From CBFFRJ01 sp051486985 (GTDB lineage: Bacteria; Pseudomonadota; Gammaproteobacteria; Enterobacterales; Enterobacteriaceae), in the NCBI RefSeq assembly GCF_051486985.1, contig NZ_JAHVDV010000023.1:1-64000 (forward strand): a stretch of 64,000 nucleotides of DNA. The letters run 5' to 3'. Below are positions 47,017-56,063 of this stretch, piece by piece (the first letter of the stretch is position 1; every line of letters starts with the position of its first letter). The notes under the pieces were generated by a model that saw nothing but the letters and a program-made list of their open reading frames with translations, did not search any database and had not been told where the DNA came from. The position numbers and the translations under genes are program-made.

Positions 47017-47463
47017 ATGCCTAAGTATAAAAGGACTGGAACAATTATAATTGCTTTAATTATTGCATACTGCATATGGAGTTATGTCAGACCAACAAAA
47101 ATAGTCAGGGTGGATGGTAGTGCGGTTTTTGTAGAACATTTGCCAGTAACCACAGAAGGAAAATTAAAATGGTGGATGAAAAACAAACAGTTACTGCAGG
47201 AAAAATATCACGTCATCAAGACACCCTATAACTTCACAGTTACCATCATGAACTTTAATGGTTATGAAGAATTACCTAAAGGAACAAGGGATGGTTCTAT
47301 CGATGATTATACCTGTTTTGATGATGCAAATGGTAAGCATGAAAAATGTGTATATAATACTATGGCGATAATTGTCAGAGGTAACCTTAATGAAAAGCAA
47401 TTCATAAACATAGATCATAAAACTTACGTGCAGACCCCTGAAGGAAAAATAGAGTTAGAATAA
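47017..47463 (+). CDS. DUF943 family protein
   Basis: 148 residues from MPKYKRTGTIIIALIIAYCIW: a short basic start, one TM (about 8-25), then an extracytoplasmic domain with the family signatures IVRVDGSAVFVEHLPVTTEG and KLKWWMKNKQLLQEKY. Longer starts (for example 46975) are possible, but family members begin just before the TM. DUF943 genes occur in enterobacterial accessory clusters, often in tandem with other small genes of suspected immunity function; the function is not established. Low GC content relative to the core genes fits horizontal acquisition. Confidence 0.78.
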   Translation: MPKYKRTGTIIIALIIAYCIWSYVRPTKIVRVDGSAVFVEHLPVTTEGKLKWWMKNKQLLQEKYHVIKTPYNFTVTIMNFNGYEELPKGTRDGSIDDYTCFDDANGKHEKCVYNTMAIIVRGNLNEKQFINIDHKTYVQTPEGKIELE

Positions 47464-48002
47464 ATAGTCTTTACCGACTCAACAGGTAAACCCGGCACGA
47501 GCCATTATGAAACGAGGGGTTCATTTAATGAAAAATAACACTATTTCTCACGCTATACCTGCTAAAAAGCCTCATGCTATGAATACGGTCGACAAAAACT
47601 GACGCTACACCTATTTAAATTATTTCACTCTAAATTTGACGGCAATGCCATCAGTACAGGAGTAATAAAAAAGGTTACGCTCCTTATCGAATTAATCTTA
47701 TAAAACTGCTCGAATCAGTCGGTGAGCAACACATTGCTTCAGATATCCGACCTTATGAGGATGTCCCATGTGAATTATGAAGAGACTACTATCGCGGTGT
47801 ATTAACCAGCGGGAGCAGGTCAACAGAACTACACTTATTACTTCACAGTCCTAACGCAATGACCGAAGTAGCCAGTATCGGGTGGTGAAACCTCAGCTAT
47901 CAAAACCGTCAGGTCGCACCATAGCCGATTTTGCCGAACATTACGCAACGAAAATATTTCACAAGACATCTGACTCACTGTCTGAACCGCAGGGAAAAAT
48001 AA
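47464..48002 (+). pseudogene. Decayed coding sequence
   Basis: No intact gene in 540 bp, but one plus-strand frame from about 47663 reads coherently as NKKGYAPYRINLIKLLESVG, then EQHIASDIRPYEDVPCEL. It then passes a TGA into RDYYRGVLTSGS and ends near 47888. Several stops lie before and after. This looks like an inactivated gene of unknown family. A 24-codon frame at 47529 has no recognisable product. Confidence 0.4.
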
Positions 48003-48389
48003 ATGCACCTTAACGAGGATGAGCTGGCCATGCGCACTCCTGTCTGGCATGCCTTATCGGAGCTTTTTACCGGGCGCGAACTCATGGACTATGACTATCG
48101 ATTCATGGCTAATTTGTTAAAGGAATCCGGGTACAGCCGGGAAGCAATCTTCGCGATTCTCGATGAGGAAGTTGCCCCTGCCCTCCAGTGGAATCTTCTT
48201 TACAACCCAACGCCGGTGATGGACGGCTGGACAGAAGAAGATGTTAAGCGGCTCGTAACAGAATACGTAAGCAGGAAGCCGACCCTTATTGAGCGTGTTG
48301 TTCCTGCCCGCGTACTGTTAAAACAGCGCCGTAAACATATTCAGGACCCCCTCACCAGGCTATCGGCCCTGCTGGAATCATGCTCCTGA
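48003..48389 (+). CDS. DUF7079 family protein
   Basis: 128 residues, MHLNEDELAMRTPVWHALSE. The pattern R-PVW-ALSELF, DYDYRFMANLLKESGYS and EEVAPAL fits the DUF7079 family of small enterobacterial proteins found near contact-dependent and T6SS loci; the function is unknown. The stop is directly followed by the right direct repeat and terminator, so it is the last gene of the island. Confidence 0.7.
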   Translation: MHLNEDELAMRTPVWHALSELFTGRELMDYDYRFMANLLKESGYSREAIFAILDEEVAPALQWNLLYNPTPVMDGWTEEDVKRLVTEYVSRKPTLIERVVPARVLLKQRRKHIQDPLTRLSALLESCS

Positions 48390-48390
48390 A

Positions 48391-48475
48391 AGCCCGCACG
48401 GCACAAACCCTGCGGGCTTTTTTGTGCCCTGAATGTGTCCCGTGAAGTCTTACGCCAAGACATTAAATCCGAACC
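48391..48475 (+). repeat. Right direct repeat of the ssrA-linked island, with terminator
   Basis: Second copy of the 85-bp segment seen at 44669-44753. Its first 30 bases form an AGCCCGCA/TGCGGGCT terminator with six T that now serves the DUF7079 gene. No copy of the ssrA 3' end precedes it. Confidence 0.7.
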
Positions 48476-48513
48476 CAACGTGGTTACGCATTACATTATC
48501 AGCAAACACGCCC

Positions 48514-48945
48514 TTATCGTGAGCATTGTCCCGGCATTAACTTTTCCAGGGTCGTGACATTCATCCCCCCGGTATTTTCTACCTTAAAGAGATCGACACT
48601 CAACAAAACTAATTTTAGCCCCCGTCCACTTTCGGCAAAGGGATCTGCCCCGAAGGTGCTGTCTTCTTTCGCCGCTGCGAGGCGCGTTGCCGGAAAGGGA
48701 TCGCCCGTGTCGGTAAAACGCAACGTAATAGCCTCCTCGCTCTGGATAAATTCCACGGAAAATTGGCTATGCCCGTCTTCATGCAGAGCGTGGCGAATAA
48801 TATTGGTTGCCGTCTCGCAGGCGGCAAGATCGACAGAAAACCGCCATTCGTCGCTAACGGGAAGGGGCGCCAGCTGTTGTGTAAGCCACTCCGCCAACCG
48901 GGAGAGTGACGTTAAGGTTGCCGGAAATACCATGTTGTTAGCCAC
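48514..48945 (-). CDS. RsbW-like anti-sigma factor/serine kinase
   Basis: 143-residue HATPase_c_2 (GHKL) protein. The N box CETATNIIRHA is near 43-53, the G1 box FTDTGDPF near 76-83 and the G2 box SGRGLKLVLL near 105-114, so ATP binding looks intact. Such kinases phosphorylate a STAS partner and sequester an output protein. The STAS gene is immediately upstream, 7 bp away on the same strand. No sigma factor is encoded nearby, so the controlled target is unknown. Last gene of a five-gene operon. Confidence 0.9.
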   Translation of the reverse strand: MANNMVFPATLTSLSRLAEWLTQQLAPLPVSDEWRFSVDLAACETATNIIRHALHEDGHSQFSVEFIQSEEAITLRFTDTGDPFPATRLAAAKEDSTFGADPFAESGRGLKLVLLSVDLFKVENTGGMNVTTLEKLMPGQCSR

Positions 48946-48952
48946 GGGAAGG

Positions 48953-49291
48953 TCACGGATTCGTCGGCGTTAGCGCCGAGGCGCGATCCGGGCAGATTCG
49001 AAAAATGCGATCCATCCGGGTCAGGGTGAACATATTTTGAATTCCCGGGTTTAAGGCACACAGCGTCATTTCTCCCTTCCCGTTCATCATCTTGAGTAAA
49101 GAAACCAGCATCCCCAGCCCACTGCTGTCGATGAAGTCAATTTTGCAAAAGTCGACGATCAGGGCTTTGCGGTCATCACCGATTTCGCGAATAACCGCCT
49201 CCTTAAAGGCCGCAGCCACCGAGGCGTCGAGCCTGCGCACCGAGGGGGTAAGGATATTCACGTGCGCCAGCCGCTCTGTATCAATATTCAT
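48953..49291 (-). CDS. STAS-domain anti-anti-sigma factor (RsbV-like)
   Basis: 112 residues from MNIDTERLAHVNIL (ATG 49289-49291, AAGGAG ribosome site; an ATG one codon earlier is possible). The STAS signature FIDSSGLGMLVSLL contains the Ser pair 56-57, one of which would be phosphorylated by the RsbW-like kinase and dephosphorylated by the PP2C protein. The start overlaps the PP2C stop by 11 bp, indicating coupled translation. Confidence 0.92.
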   Translation of the reverse strand: MNIDTERLAHVNILTPSVRRLDASVAAAFKEAVIREIGDDRKALIVDFCKIDFIDSSGLGMLVSLLKMMNGKGEMTLCALNPGIQNMFTLTRMDRIFRICPDRASALTPTNP

Positions 49292-50495
49292 CATCTTCTC
49301 CTTTATGCTCAATAACCAAGAGTGAGACATCATCAGCCATTGCCTGCTGCTCTGCGTTTTCCCCGCTGTGCCAGCGGATGAGATGCTGACCAAAGTGCGT
49401 CAGTAGTGCGTCCAGCGGCAGGGCTGCCCCCTCCTGAAGCCAGTGCTGCAGCCGCATCTGCCCGAACTGCTCTGCGGACGCATTTTCACACTCCGTAATG
49501 CCATCGCTAAACAGATACAGCCGCTCGCCGGGTGCCAGGGTGAAGGAAACGTCGTTCCAGACAAGATCGGGCATCAGCCCCACCGGTGCCCCGCCGCTAC
49601 CTACTGTTCTCACCTCTCCATTCAGGCTCACGATAAAGGGGGTAGGATGCCCGGCCTGACACAGTTTCCCCTGCCCGGTATCAAGATCGATCACGCCGTA
49701 GATCATGGTGAAATAGCTCACAATCTCAGTCTCTTCACTACAAAAACGACCATTCAGGATGCGCACCACCTCCGCCGGTGACTCCACGCCGCCATCATCA
49801 CAAAAGAGAAAACGCTCCACCGCCCGGCCATGTAAAAACTGTCTGGCGACGGCGAGCGACATCATCGCGGCCCCGACGCCGTGGCCGGAAACGTCCACGC
49901 AGTAAAAGCCCAGATGGTTATCCAGCGGGAATACGTTAAAAATATCCCCGGAGACCCAGGCCGACGGCAGAAATAACCAGTCGGAAAAATAGTCGCGGTA
50001 GCACAGCTGATGAGCGGGTAATACCGACCGCTGGATGCGGGCCGCCACCTCAAGATCCTGTTCTATCTGTTGCAACGCCTCGCTAAGGCGCGCGTTGCGG
50101 GCGGCGAGCGTCGCCTCCAGCGACAAAATACGCGCCCCCGCATGCAGACGCGCCCGCAGCTCGGCCTGCTCAACGGGTTTACTCAGAAAATCATCTGCAC
50201 CAGCATCAAACCCCAGCGTCAGATCGGAGGGATCTTCACGGGCGGTCAGCAAAATAAGATAGATATAGTGACCAAACTGACGGCTACGGATCTCCTGGCA
50301 CAGCGTCAAACCGTCCATCTCCGGCATTTCCCAGTCGCTAATCACCATGCTCACCGGCTGGCTTGCCAGCAGAGTGAGGGCGGCAACACCGTTTTCCGCC
50401 TCGCTGACGCGGTATCCCCACTGCGTCAACATACGGGCAAGCAGACGACGGTAAACCGGTGAATCTTCCACAATCAGTACATGCTGTGCCGTCAT
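49281..50495 (-). CDS. Response regulator with PP2C-type (SpoIIE/RsbU) phosphatase output
   Basis: 404 residues. Receiver domain (1-122) with IVEDSPVYRRLL, phosphoacceptor Asp54 (VISDWEMPEMDG) and Lys in FLSKPVEQ near 106. A coiled-coil linker (about 125-160, ending AARIQRSVLP) joins a PP2C SpoIIE domain (about 165-398) with the metal-ligand motifs WVSGDIFNVF, VDVSGHGVGAAM, CQAGHPTPF, LFSDGITE and MADDVSLLV. It should dephosphorylate the STAS protein encoded next, when activated by phosphorylation. The phosphodonor is plausibly the HPt domain of the hybrid kinase in the divergent operon; this is inference. Confidence 0.93.
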   Translation of the reverse strand: MTAQHVLIVEDSPVYRRLLARMLTQWGYRVSEAENGVAALTLLASQPVSMVISDWEMPEMDGLTLCQEIRSRQFGHYIYLILLTAREDPSDLTLGFDAGADDFLSKPVEQAELRARLHAGARILSLEATLAARNARLSEALQQIEQDLEVAARIQRSVLPAHQLCYRDYFSDWLFLPSAWVSGDIFNVFPLDNHLGFYCVDVSGHGVGAAMMSLAVARQFLHGRAVERFLFCDDGGVESPAEVVRILNGRFCSEETEIVSYFTMIYGVIDLDTGQGKLCQAGHPTPFIVSLNGEVRTVGSGGAPVGLMPDLVWNDVSFTLAPGERLYLFSDGITECENASAEQFGQMRLQHWLQEGAALPLDALLTHFGQHLIRWHSGENAEQQAMADDVSLLVIEHKGEDDEY

Positions 50496-50503
50496 ACCCC
50501 CCC

Positions 50504-51403
50504 CTATAGCGGTAAGAACCAGATAAGACTGACCGTGCCTTCACGGAATTTCCCGTTACCACTCTTATGACCAGGGTAGCGCGTACCGGCGTAGTTCGCA
50601 TACTGCAGGGAGAAGGAACCAGGGGTGTAGCCCGCGTAGCCAAAGCTGTAACTGTAATCACCGTTCCACGGCTGCTGCTGGCTACGATCCGGGAACCAGA
50701 AGGCTGTGGCGCGTACAAAGAAATGCTGTTTAAAGGTATATCCGCACCCGCCCAGCATGACGTTTTTATTTTTACGGATATCGTTGTCGCTGAGGTCGTA
50801 GTAACGCGGCACCCAGCTGTAGCCCACCTGGCAAATAATCGAGTCGCCTTTATTAATCAGCAGAGCGTGCTCCATCGGCTTTGGCAGTGAGAATTTATAA
50901 GCAAGCGTGACGGCCCCTTGCTCAAAATAGGTGCTGCGGCGTTTGTCTGACGTCCAGAAGTGGTTATCGCCGTAATTGCTGTAGACGAGACTGAGGGTAT
51001 TAGCATGCCAGTCGTCATAACCAAAGCTGTAGCGATAGTCGGCGGTGTAACGACTGGTATCCGTCACGGGTAACCGCGAGGTGATGTTGGCAAACCAGAA
51101 GCTGTAGGGGGAATACTGCAGGCTGAGGTTAAGCGTCTGATTAACCTTTTTCTTCCGCTCTGCGCTATCTGAATTATTGGGAATGGTCATCCACTGCTCT
51201 TTGAGACCCGAGCTAAAGCTTAACGCCCCCGAGAACGTCTTCTCATTACCGGAAAATAACCGTCCCCAGCGACTGGTAAAAACCCCCGCCTGCACCGGCT
51301 CGCCATCTTTATCCCGCAGCGTCGGGTTATCATCCGTTTGCGCCGCTTGCGCCCCCAGAGCAGCGCTCATCAGCAGAGTGGCAGCTAAAAATCTCTCACG
51401 CAT
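50504..51403 (-). CDS. YaiO-like outer membrane beta-barrel protein
   Basis: 299 residues with a signal peptide (MRERFLAATLLMSAALGAQA, cut after AQA). The rest alternates aromatic and polar residues (YRYSFGYDDWHANTLSLVYS, YSFGYAGYTPGSFSLQYANY) and ends in a C-terminal aromatic strand (VSLIWFLPL), as in outer-membrane barrels. The closest family by appearance is YaiO. Context suggests a pore for the polysaccharide made by the divergent GT2. It is 8 bp upstream of the REC-PP2C gene and 10 bp after the acyltransferase gene. Confidence 0.7.
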   Translation of the reverse strand: MRERFLAATLLMSAALGAQAAQTDDNPTLRDKDGEPVQAGVFTSRWGRLFSGNEKTFSGALSFSSGLKEQWMTIPNNSDSAERKKKVNQTLNLSLQYSPYSFWFANITSRLPVTDTSRYTADYRYSFGYDDWHANTLSLVYSNYGDNHFWTSDKRRSTYFEQGAVTLAYKFSLPKPMEHALLINKGDSIICQVGYSWVPRYYDLSDNDIRKNKNVMLGGCGYTFKQHFFVRATAFWFPDRSQQQPWNGDYSYSFGYAGYTPGSFSLQYANYAGTRYPGHKSGNGKFREGTVSLIWFLPL

Positions 51404-51413
51404 TTGCCTTTCC

Positions 51414-52631
51414 TTAGTTAGGTATCCAGCGTGCCGCGACGTTGTATTTCGCCATCAGCCACAGTGCGCCAAGCGCCGCCGCATGAATTATCGTGTTTTC
51501 AATCCAGGCATGACGCCATAAATCGAAGGTCACGAACTGGCTGACCGCAAGAACAACGTAAACGTGCAAAATAAAGGTGTAGAGGGAACGCTGCCCCAGC
51601 GGGATGAGAAACCACCCCGCCAGCCGGTAGACAGGAAGCCAACACCAGGTCAGCAGCAGGTAGACCGTAACCATCAGGCAGATATCATTGAGCACCCGAA
51701 CCGGCCCCAGCCCATTTTTCGCCGCCCAGGTGTGATAAAAGGCATTAAAATCCGCCGGCGGGATGGTATGCATCAGCAGGGCGGAGGGCATAAAGGGGTT
51801 GGTGTGGTTTTGCGCGATAAACCCCAGGATCAGCGCCAGAACCACCAATGCAGCGACAGTAACCCTGCCAGCAGGGGTGCGGGCAAAGGAGAGCAGCTCC
51901 GCTTTGTACCAGCCACTGCTCATGCCCAGTACGAAAATAAATTGCCAGGCCAGCAGCGGAAACGCGAACTCAAATTCAGCGGCGGTAACCCGCACCGGCC
52001 AGCGCTGCCAGCAGCAGTAGACCAGCAAAGAAAGCCCGAGAAGCCAGTACACCTTGCCGCGTTGTAGCATTCCCAGAAACAGCGGGCTTAATAGCAACAG
52101 AAAAATATACAGACCAAGGATTTGCGTCTGGTGGGGGCCAATCTGTAAATAGAGAATAATGTTAAACCAGGTCTCTTTTATTTGCGGCGTAACCGGATAA
52201 AGCGACCAGCTGGTGCCCGAAAAACGATCGGTAAAATGGGTCACCTCAAAAACATTAATAAAGGGAATATACCCAATCAATAAAAAAGAGATGATGATGA
52301 TGATATTTACGCGATATATTTTCCATGCGCGAAGATATAACCCCCACGAAACCGTGAGCAAGACGACTTTTTGCAAACGGGCCCGATTAAGCATTCCCAG
52401 CATAAATCCGGAAAGAATGACAAAGCCTTCAGCCCCGGTCGTCAGGCCAAATCGCTCCCAGGTAAATATATTAAATATCGACATTACCTCAGTGTGAGCC
52501 ACGACCATCATCACCAGCGCTATCCCACGCATGAGATCAATTCTCAGGTCACGATTACCCGCCACATCATAGCGCCATGCGATTGATTTTTCTCTTTCTT
52601 TCTCAGAAATCGCTGACGCAACCTGGCTCAT
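51414..52631 (-). CDS. OpgC-like membrane acyltransferase
   Basis: 405 residues with about ten TM segments and the OpgC-family start: RDLRIDLMRGIALVMMVVAHTEVM near 28-51, followed by FGLTTGAEGFVILSGFMLGM near 62-81. OpgC proteins succinylate periplasmic glucans. Here the substrate is presumably the polysaccharide of the neighbouring GT2. It is the first gene of the minus operon, divergent from the GT2 gene. Confidence 0.88.
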   Translation of the reverse strand: MSQVASAISEKEREKSIAWRYDVAGNRDLRIDLMRGIALVMMVVAHTEVMSIFNIFTWERFGLTTGAEGFVILSGFMLGMLNRARLQKVVLLTVSWGLYLRAWKIYRVNIIIIISFLLIGYIPFINVFEVTHFTDRFSGTSWSLYPVTPQIKETWFNIILYLQIGPHQTQILGLYIFLLLLSPLFLGMLQRGKVYWLLGLSLLVYCCWQRWPVRVTAAEFEFAFPLLAWQFIFVLGMSSGWYKAELLSFARTPAGRVTVAALVVLALILGFIAQNHTNPFMPSALLMHTIPPADFNAFYHTWAAKNGLGPVRVLNDICLMVTVYLLLTWCWLPVYRLAGWFLIPLGQRSLYTFILHVYVVLAVSQFVTFDLWRHAWIENTIIHAAALGALWLMAKYNVAARWIPN

Positions 52632-52675
52632 AGGCAGACCTTTTATCTGTGCGATAAAACAGCTGATAAATTATT

Positions 52676-52704
52676 TAGATAGCGTATAGACCTGTATAAG
52701 GCAA
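52676..52704 (-). promoter_or_regulatory. Candidate sigma-70 promoter of the minus operon
   Basis: Minus-strand TTGCCT (52699-52704) and TATCTA (52676-52681) with a 17-bp spacer lie about 45 bp before the OpgC-like start. Confidence 0.5.
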
Positions 52705-52851
52705 TTAATAAGAGAACCAAAAGTTATATTAAGCAGCAATGATTTTAAGTTAAGTGAGCCTGTATTGTTGCTATTTACCCGGCTGGACACTTTTTCTCAG
52801 CCATCTACACTTATTTTACCTTTTGTTTTGACAGACGTTATTTTCTCAGGC

Positions 52852-52877
52852 GGAACCGCTCCTGCCAGCACAGCGTC
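52852..52877 (+). promoter_or_regulatory. Candidate ECF-type promoter motif before the GT2 gene
   Basis: GGAACC (52852-52857), 16 bp, then CGTC (52874-52877), about 40 bp before the GT2 start. The pair looks like an ECF sigma promoter (GGAAC-N16/17-CGT). No good sigma-70 pair is obvious near the upstream TTGACA at 52828. One short motif pair could be chance. Confidence 0.28.
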
Positions 52878-52917
52878 TTTAATTCAGAACCCGTGTGGAA
52901 ACAGGATATCCTTTGCT

Positions 52918-54735
52918 ATGGATTTTTACTTTTCCCGTTTTGAACATCGCCAGCCGCCTGAGCCACTCAACACACCTCGCTGGGTGATGATGACCTGGCA
53001 GGTTTTAGCAGTAGCGGCGCTGATCCTCGGAGCCAATTATATTTACTGGCGCTGGACAGCCTCATTAAATACCGATGCCCTCTGGTATGCCCTGCCGCTG
53101 GTGTTAGCAGAGACCCTGGCCTGGATCGGCACGGTGCTGTTTACCATTAATTTGTGGAAAGAAGACGATCCGCTGCAAACCACACCGCCTGCGGAGATTA
53201 ACGATTGCCTGCTGGCGGAGGAAAAGGTCGAGTCCCGTCCCATCAGGGTGGATCTGTTTATTGCGACCTACTCCGAAGATGTGGAGCTTGTCAGACTTTC
53301 CATTCGTGACGCCATGAAAATGGAGTACCCCTTCCCGCTGGACTACCGTGTGCATGTGCTGGACGACGGGCGTCGCCCGGCGATGCGCGCTGTCTGTGAA
53401 GAGGAGGGGGTAAATTATATTACCCGCCAGACCAACACTGGCTACAAGGCAGGGAATCTGCGCAACGGGCTTGAGCAGACCGACGGCGATTTTCTCATTA
53501 TCTGTGACGCCGATACCCGCGTTTTCCCGACGCTGCTCAGCCACACAATGGGCTATTTCCGCGACCCTGATGTAGCCTGGGTGCAGACGCCGCAGTGGTT
53601 TTACGATCTTCCTGAAGGGGAGAACCTGGCCCGCTGGCTTGAGCGTAAAGCGGGCAAGGCAGGCTATGGCGTGGGCTGGCTTATGCAAAAACTCATCGGG
53701 CCTGTTACCGTTGGCCGCGATCCCTTCTTTAACGATCCACGAATGTTCTATGACGTCATTCTGCGCCGTCGTAACTGGGCCAACGCCGCATTCTGCTGCG
53801 GCGCGGCCTCCGTTCACCGCCGCGAAGCGGTGATGCAGGCGGCCCTGCGCAGCTATGTCTGGACCGTGGAGGAGGAGATTAACCGCCACACCAGGGATAT
53901 ACGCGATCCCGCCACGCGTCAGGCACTGGAAGAGGCTATGCGACCGCACGTGGCGTTTGACACCGAACTCACCCCCTATAAATTTCACGTCTCTGAAGAT
54001 ATCTATACCTCGATTTTGCTGCATGGCGACGCTGCCCGGCGCTGGCGCTCGGTAATGCATCCGCGTATCGAGTCCAAAATGCTTTCGCCCCAGGACATGC
54101 TGACGTGGATGATCCAGCGTTTTAAATACGCCGCAGGCTCGCTGGACATACTGTTTCACGACAATATTTTCAGTCGCCGCCGCTTTAAGCTCTCCCTGCC
54201 GCAAACGCTAATGTACGCCACCACCTTCTGGTCCTACATGGCCTGCGTCTGGAATACCGTTTTTCTGATTTCGCCGATTATCTATTTGTTTACCGGCATC
54301 CCGCCGGTCTCTGCATGGTCGACGCCCTTCTATCTCCATTTCCTGCCCTTTTTTATTCTGTCAGAGCTGGCCTTTATGTTCGGCACCTGGGGCATTTCCG
54401 CCTGGGATGGCAGGGCCTCATACCTCTCTTTTTTCTCTATGAACCTGCGAGCGCTCAGCACCGTGCTGCGCGGTGAGCAGATAAAATTTCATGTCACCCC
54501 GAAGGAGCGCCAGGCGGGCCGTTTTCTCTACCTCGTAAAGCCACAAATTGCCATTGTGCTGTTAACGCTTGTCGGGCTTATCTGGGGCGGCATTCAGGTA
54601 GCACGGGGACAGGTTGACGATCCTTCCGGCTACGTCATCAATATCTTCTGGGGAGCGGTCAACATTGCCGCCATGCTGCCATTGATACTGGCTGCCATCT
54701 GGACGCCTGCGGAAGACGCGGAGACGAGCCAATGA
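52918..54735 (+). CDS. Cellulose-synthase-like family 2 glycosyltransferase
   Basis: Predicted processive inner-membrane polysaccharide synthase. I choose MDFYFSRFEHRQPPEP (52918), giving 605 residues; the frame extends 51 codons upstream without family similarity. TM helices near 25-45 and 55-80 precede the GT-A domain. Motifs in order: VLDDGRRP, CDADTRVF, a SED base motif (FHVSEDIYTS) and QRFKYAAG in place of the usual QxxRW. Four or five TM helices follow (about 430-595). No PilZ domain is present, so direct c-di-GMP activation as in BcsA is not expected. It overlaps the next gene by ATGA. Confidence 0.9.
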   Translation: MDFYFSRFEHRQPPEPLNTPRWVMMTWQVLAVAALILGANYIYWRWTASLNTDALWYALPLVLAETLAWIGTVLFTINLWKEDDPLQTTPPAEINDCLLAEEKVESRPIRVDLFIATYSEDVELVRLSIRDAMKMEYPFPLDYRVHVLDDGRRPAMRAVCEEEGVNYITRQTNTGYKAGNLRNGLEQTDGDFLIICDADTRVFPTLLSHTMGYFRDPDVAWVQTPQWFYDLPEGENLARWLERKAGKAGYGVGWLMQKLIGPVTVGRDPFFNDPRMFYDVILRRRNWANAAFCCGAASVHRREAVMQAALRSYVWTVEEEINRHTRDIRDPATRQALEEAMRPHVAFDTELTPYKFHVSEDIYTSILLHGDAARRWRSVMHPRIESKMLSPQDMLTWMIQRFKYAAGSLDILFHDNIFSRRRFKLSLPQTLMYATTFWSYMACVWNTVFLISPIIYLFTGIPPVSAWSTPFYLHFLPFFILSELAFMFGTWGISAWDGRASYLSFFSMNLRALSTVLRGEQIKFHVTPKERQAGRFLYLVKPQIAIVLLTLVGLIWGGIQVARGQVDDPSGYVINIFWGAVNIAAMLPLILAAIWTPAEDAETSQ

Positions 54736-56063
54736 GAAAACGCGATGCGCTACTCTCTGCCCGCAGCTACCTCACTATCCTGCTCGGCTTTTTGCTGGGC
54801 TTCGCCATTGTCGTCTGGGTCGAAAAACAGATGCCTACCCGCATTGAGAGCAGCAGCGGCATGACGCTCAGCAAGGATTTTCCGCCGCTGCCTGCCCCAC
54901 GTGAGTTAACGTTTGATGAGGCCATCTGGGCGCGGGTCGCCTGGCAGTATTACGTGAATAATACCCAGCCCAATGGGCTGGCGAATGGGCATGACCAGGA
55001 GCCGTGGTTCAGTCTGTGGAGCATTGGCAGCTACCTCTTTGCCGCAGTGGCGGCAAAACAGTTGGGTATTCTGACTACTGACGAGTTTGATGAGCGGATC
55101 GCGACGGCACTCTTTACCCTGGGCCAGCTTCCGCTGAACCCGCAGGGGCTGCCTGCGGCTTACTATCACGCGGACACGCTGAAAATACTGGGAAAACCCG
55201 AGTCATCTGCCATCGGAATGGGCCGTTTGTTGAACGCACTGCAAGCGCTGTTGTGGCGTTACCCGCAGCATGCCCCCGCCGTACGCGATCTCTTTAACCA
55301 GTGGAAGGTGGGAGCGCTGATTGAAACCAGCACCACCAGCCAGGCCGCAGCCGCTTTGCATCACTGGGCGCTGGCGACCGACGAACCACGAAACAGCTTT
55401 GGTTACCGACTGTATGCCAGCCATACGCTGCGGCTGATTGACAGTGCCGCGGGGCTTGCGGTGACAAACCCGCCTCAGGGCCAGCAGATGATTGATATCG
55501 ACGGCATCATGGTGCCTGACGAGGGGCTACGCACCCCGTGGGGACGCCAGCCTTCTCTGATTAGCCTGCCCTACCTGCTTACCGGGCTGGAGCTCGGTTT
55601 TGACGCCCAGAGCGCAGAAATCACCTGGCGCATTATGCAAATACAGCAGCGTCGCCACAGCCTGCGCGTCAGCAAACCGCCCATCAGCACGGACTACGCC
55701 GAACCCGCCCCGGACTATGTTAACGACCTGCCGGACCGCCAGCCTCTTCAGAACCGCGCCCTGCGCGATGCAACCCCGGAGCAAACGGCCATCGTCTCAA
55801 CCCGATCCGCGTTTGCCTGGTATGCCCTGTTTCGCAACGGCTGGAGCGAAGCGTTGCGCCAGCAGGTGCAGCGGCTGCAAGTCCCCGGTAAAGGCTGGCA
55901 GCGGGGTCTGAACCTGAACAGCAGCGTAAATGACGTTGTTGATGCCGATACCAACGCGATTGTCCTCGAAAGCCTGGCCTACATTGCCCACGGGCAGATG
56001 CTTTGCCTCGCCTGCCTTAACGCCGACGCCCACCCCCTCTCTTCAGCAGGAGCGACGCCATGA
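54732..56063 (+). CDS. DUF3131 protein 1 (diverged), membrane-anchored
   Basis: 443 residues. N-terminal TM (about 12-31, YLTILLGFLLGFAIVVWVEK) acts as signal-anchor, then a periplasmic DUF3131 domain. It aligns with the next two genes (WQYYVNNTQPNGLANG, LWSIGSYLFAAVAAKQLGIL) and near the end (GKGWQRGL, ADTNAIVLESLAYI). The TGLV motif is PNGLA here and the following TxWD is SLWS, so it may have lost activity. A role in handling the nascent polysaccharide is inferred from context. Confidence 0.85.
   Translation: MRKRDALLSARSYLTILLGFLLGFAIVVWVEKQMPTRIESSSGMTLSKDFPPLPAPRELTFDEAIWARVAWQYYVNNTQPNGLANGHDQEPWFSLWSIGSYLFAAVAAKQLGILTTDEFDERIATALFTLGQLPLNPQGLPAAYYHADTLKILGKPESSAIGMGRLLNALQALLWRYPQHAPAVRDLFNQWKVGALIETSTTSQAAAALHHWALATDEPRNSFGYRLYASHTLRLIDSAAGLAVTNPPQGQQMIDIDGIMVPDEGLRTPWGRQPSLISLPYLLTGLELGFDAQSAEITWRIMQIQQRRHSLRVSKPPISTDYAEPAPDYVNDLPDRQPLQNRALRDATPEQTAIVSTRSAFAWYALFRNGWSEALRQQVQRLQVPGKGWQRGLNLNSSVNDVVDADTNAIVLESLAYIAHGQMLCLACLNADAHPLSSAGATP

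Noticed and set aside
52765..52917. N-terminal extension of the GT2 frame
   Set aside because: The 51 extra codons cover the promoter region, show no family similarity and precede a better start at MDFYFSRFEHR.
53104..54204. 366-codon minus-strand frame opposite the GT2 gene
   Set aside because: High-GC antisense shadow. The GT2 frame carries all the glycosyltransferase motifs and the antisense product has no recognisable domain.
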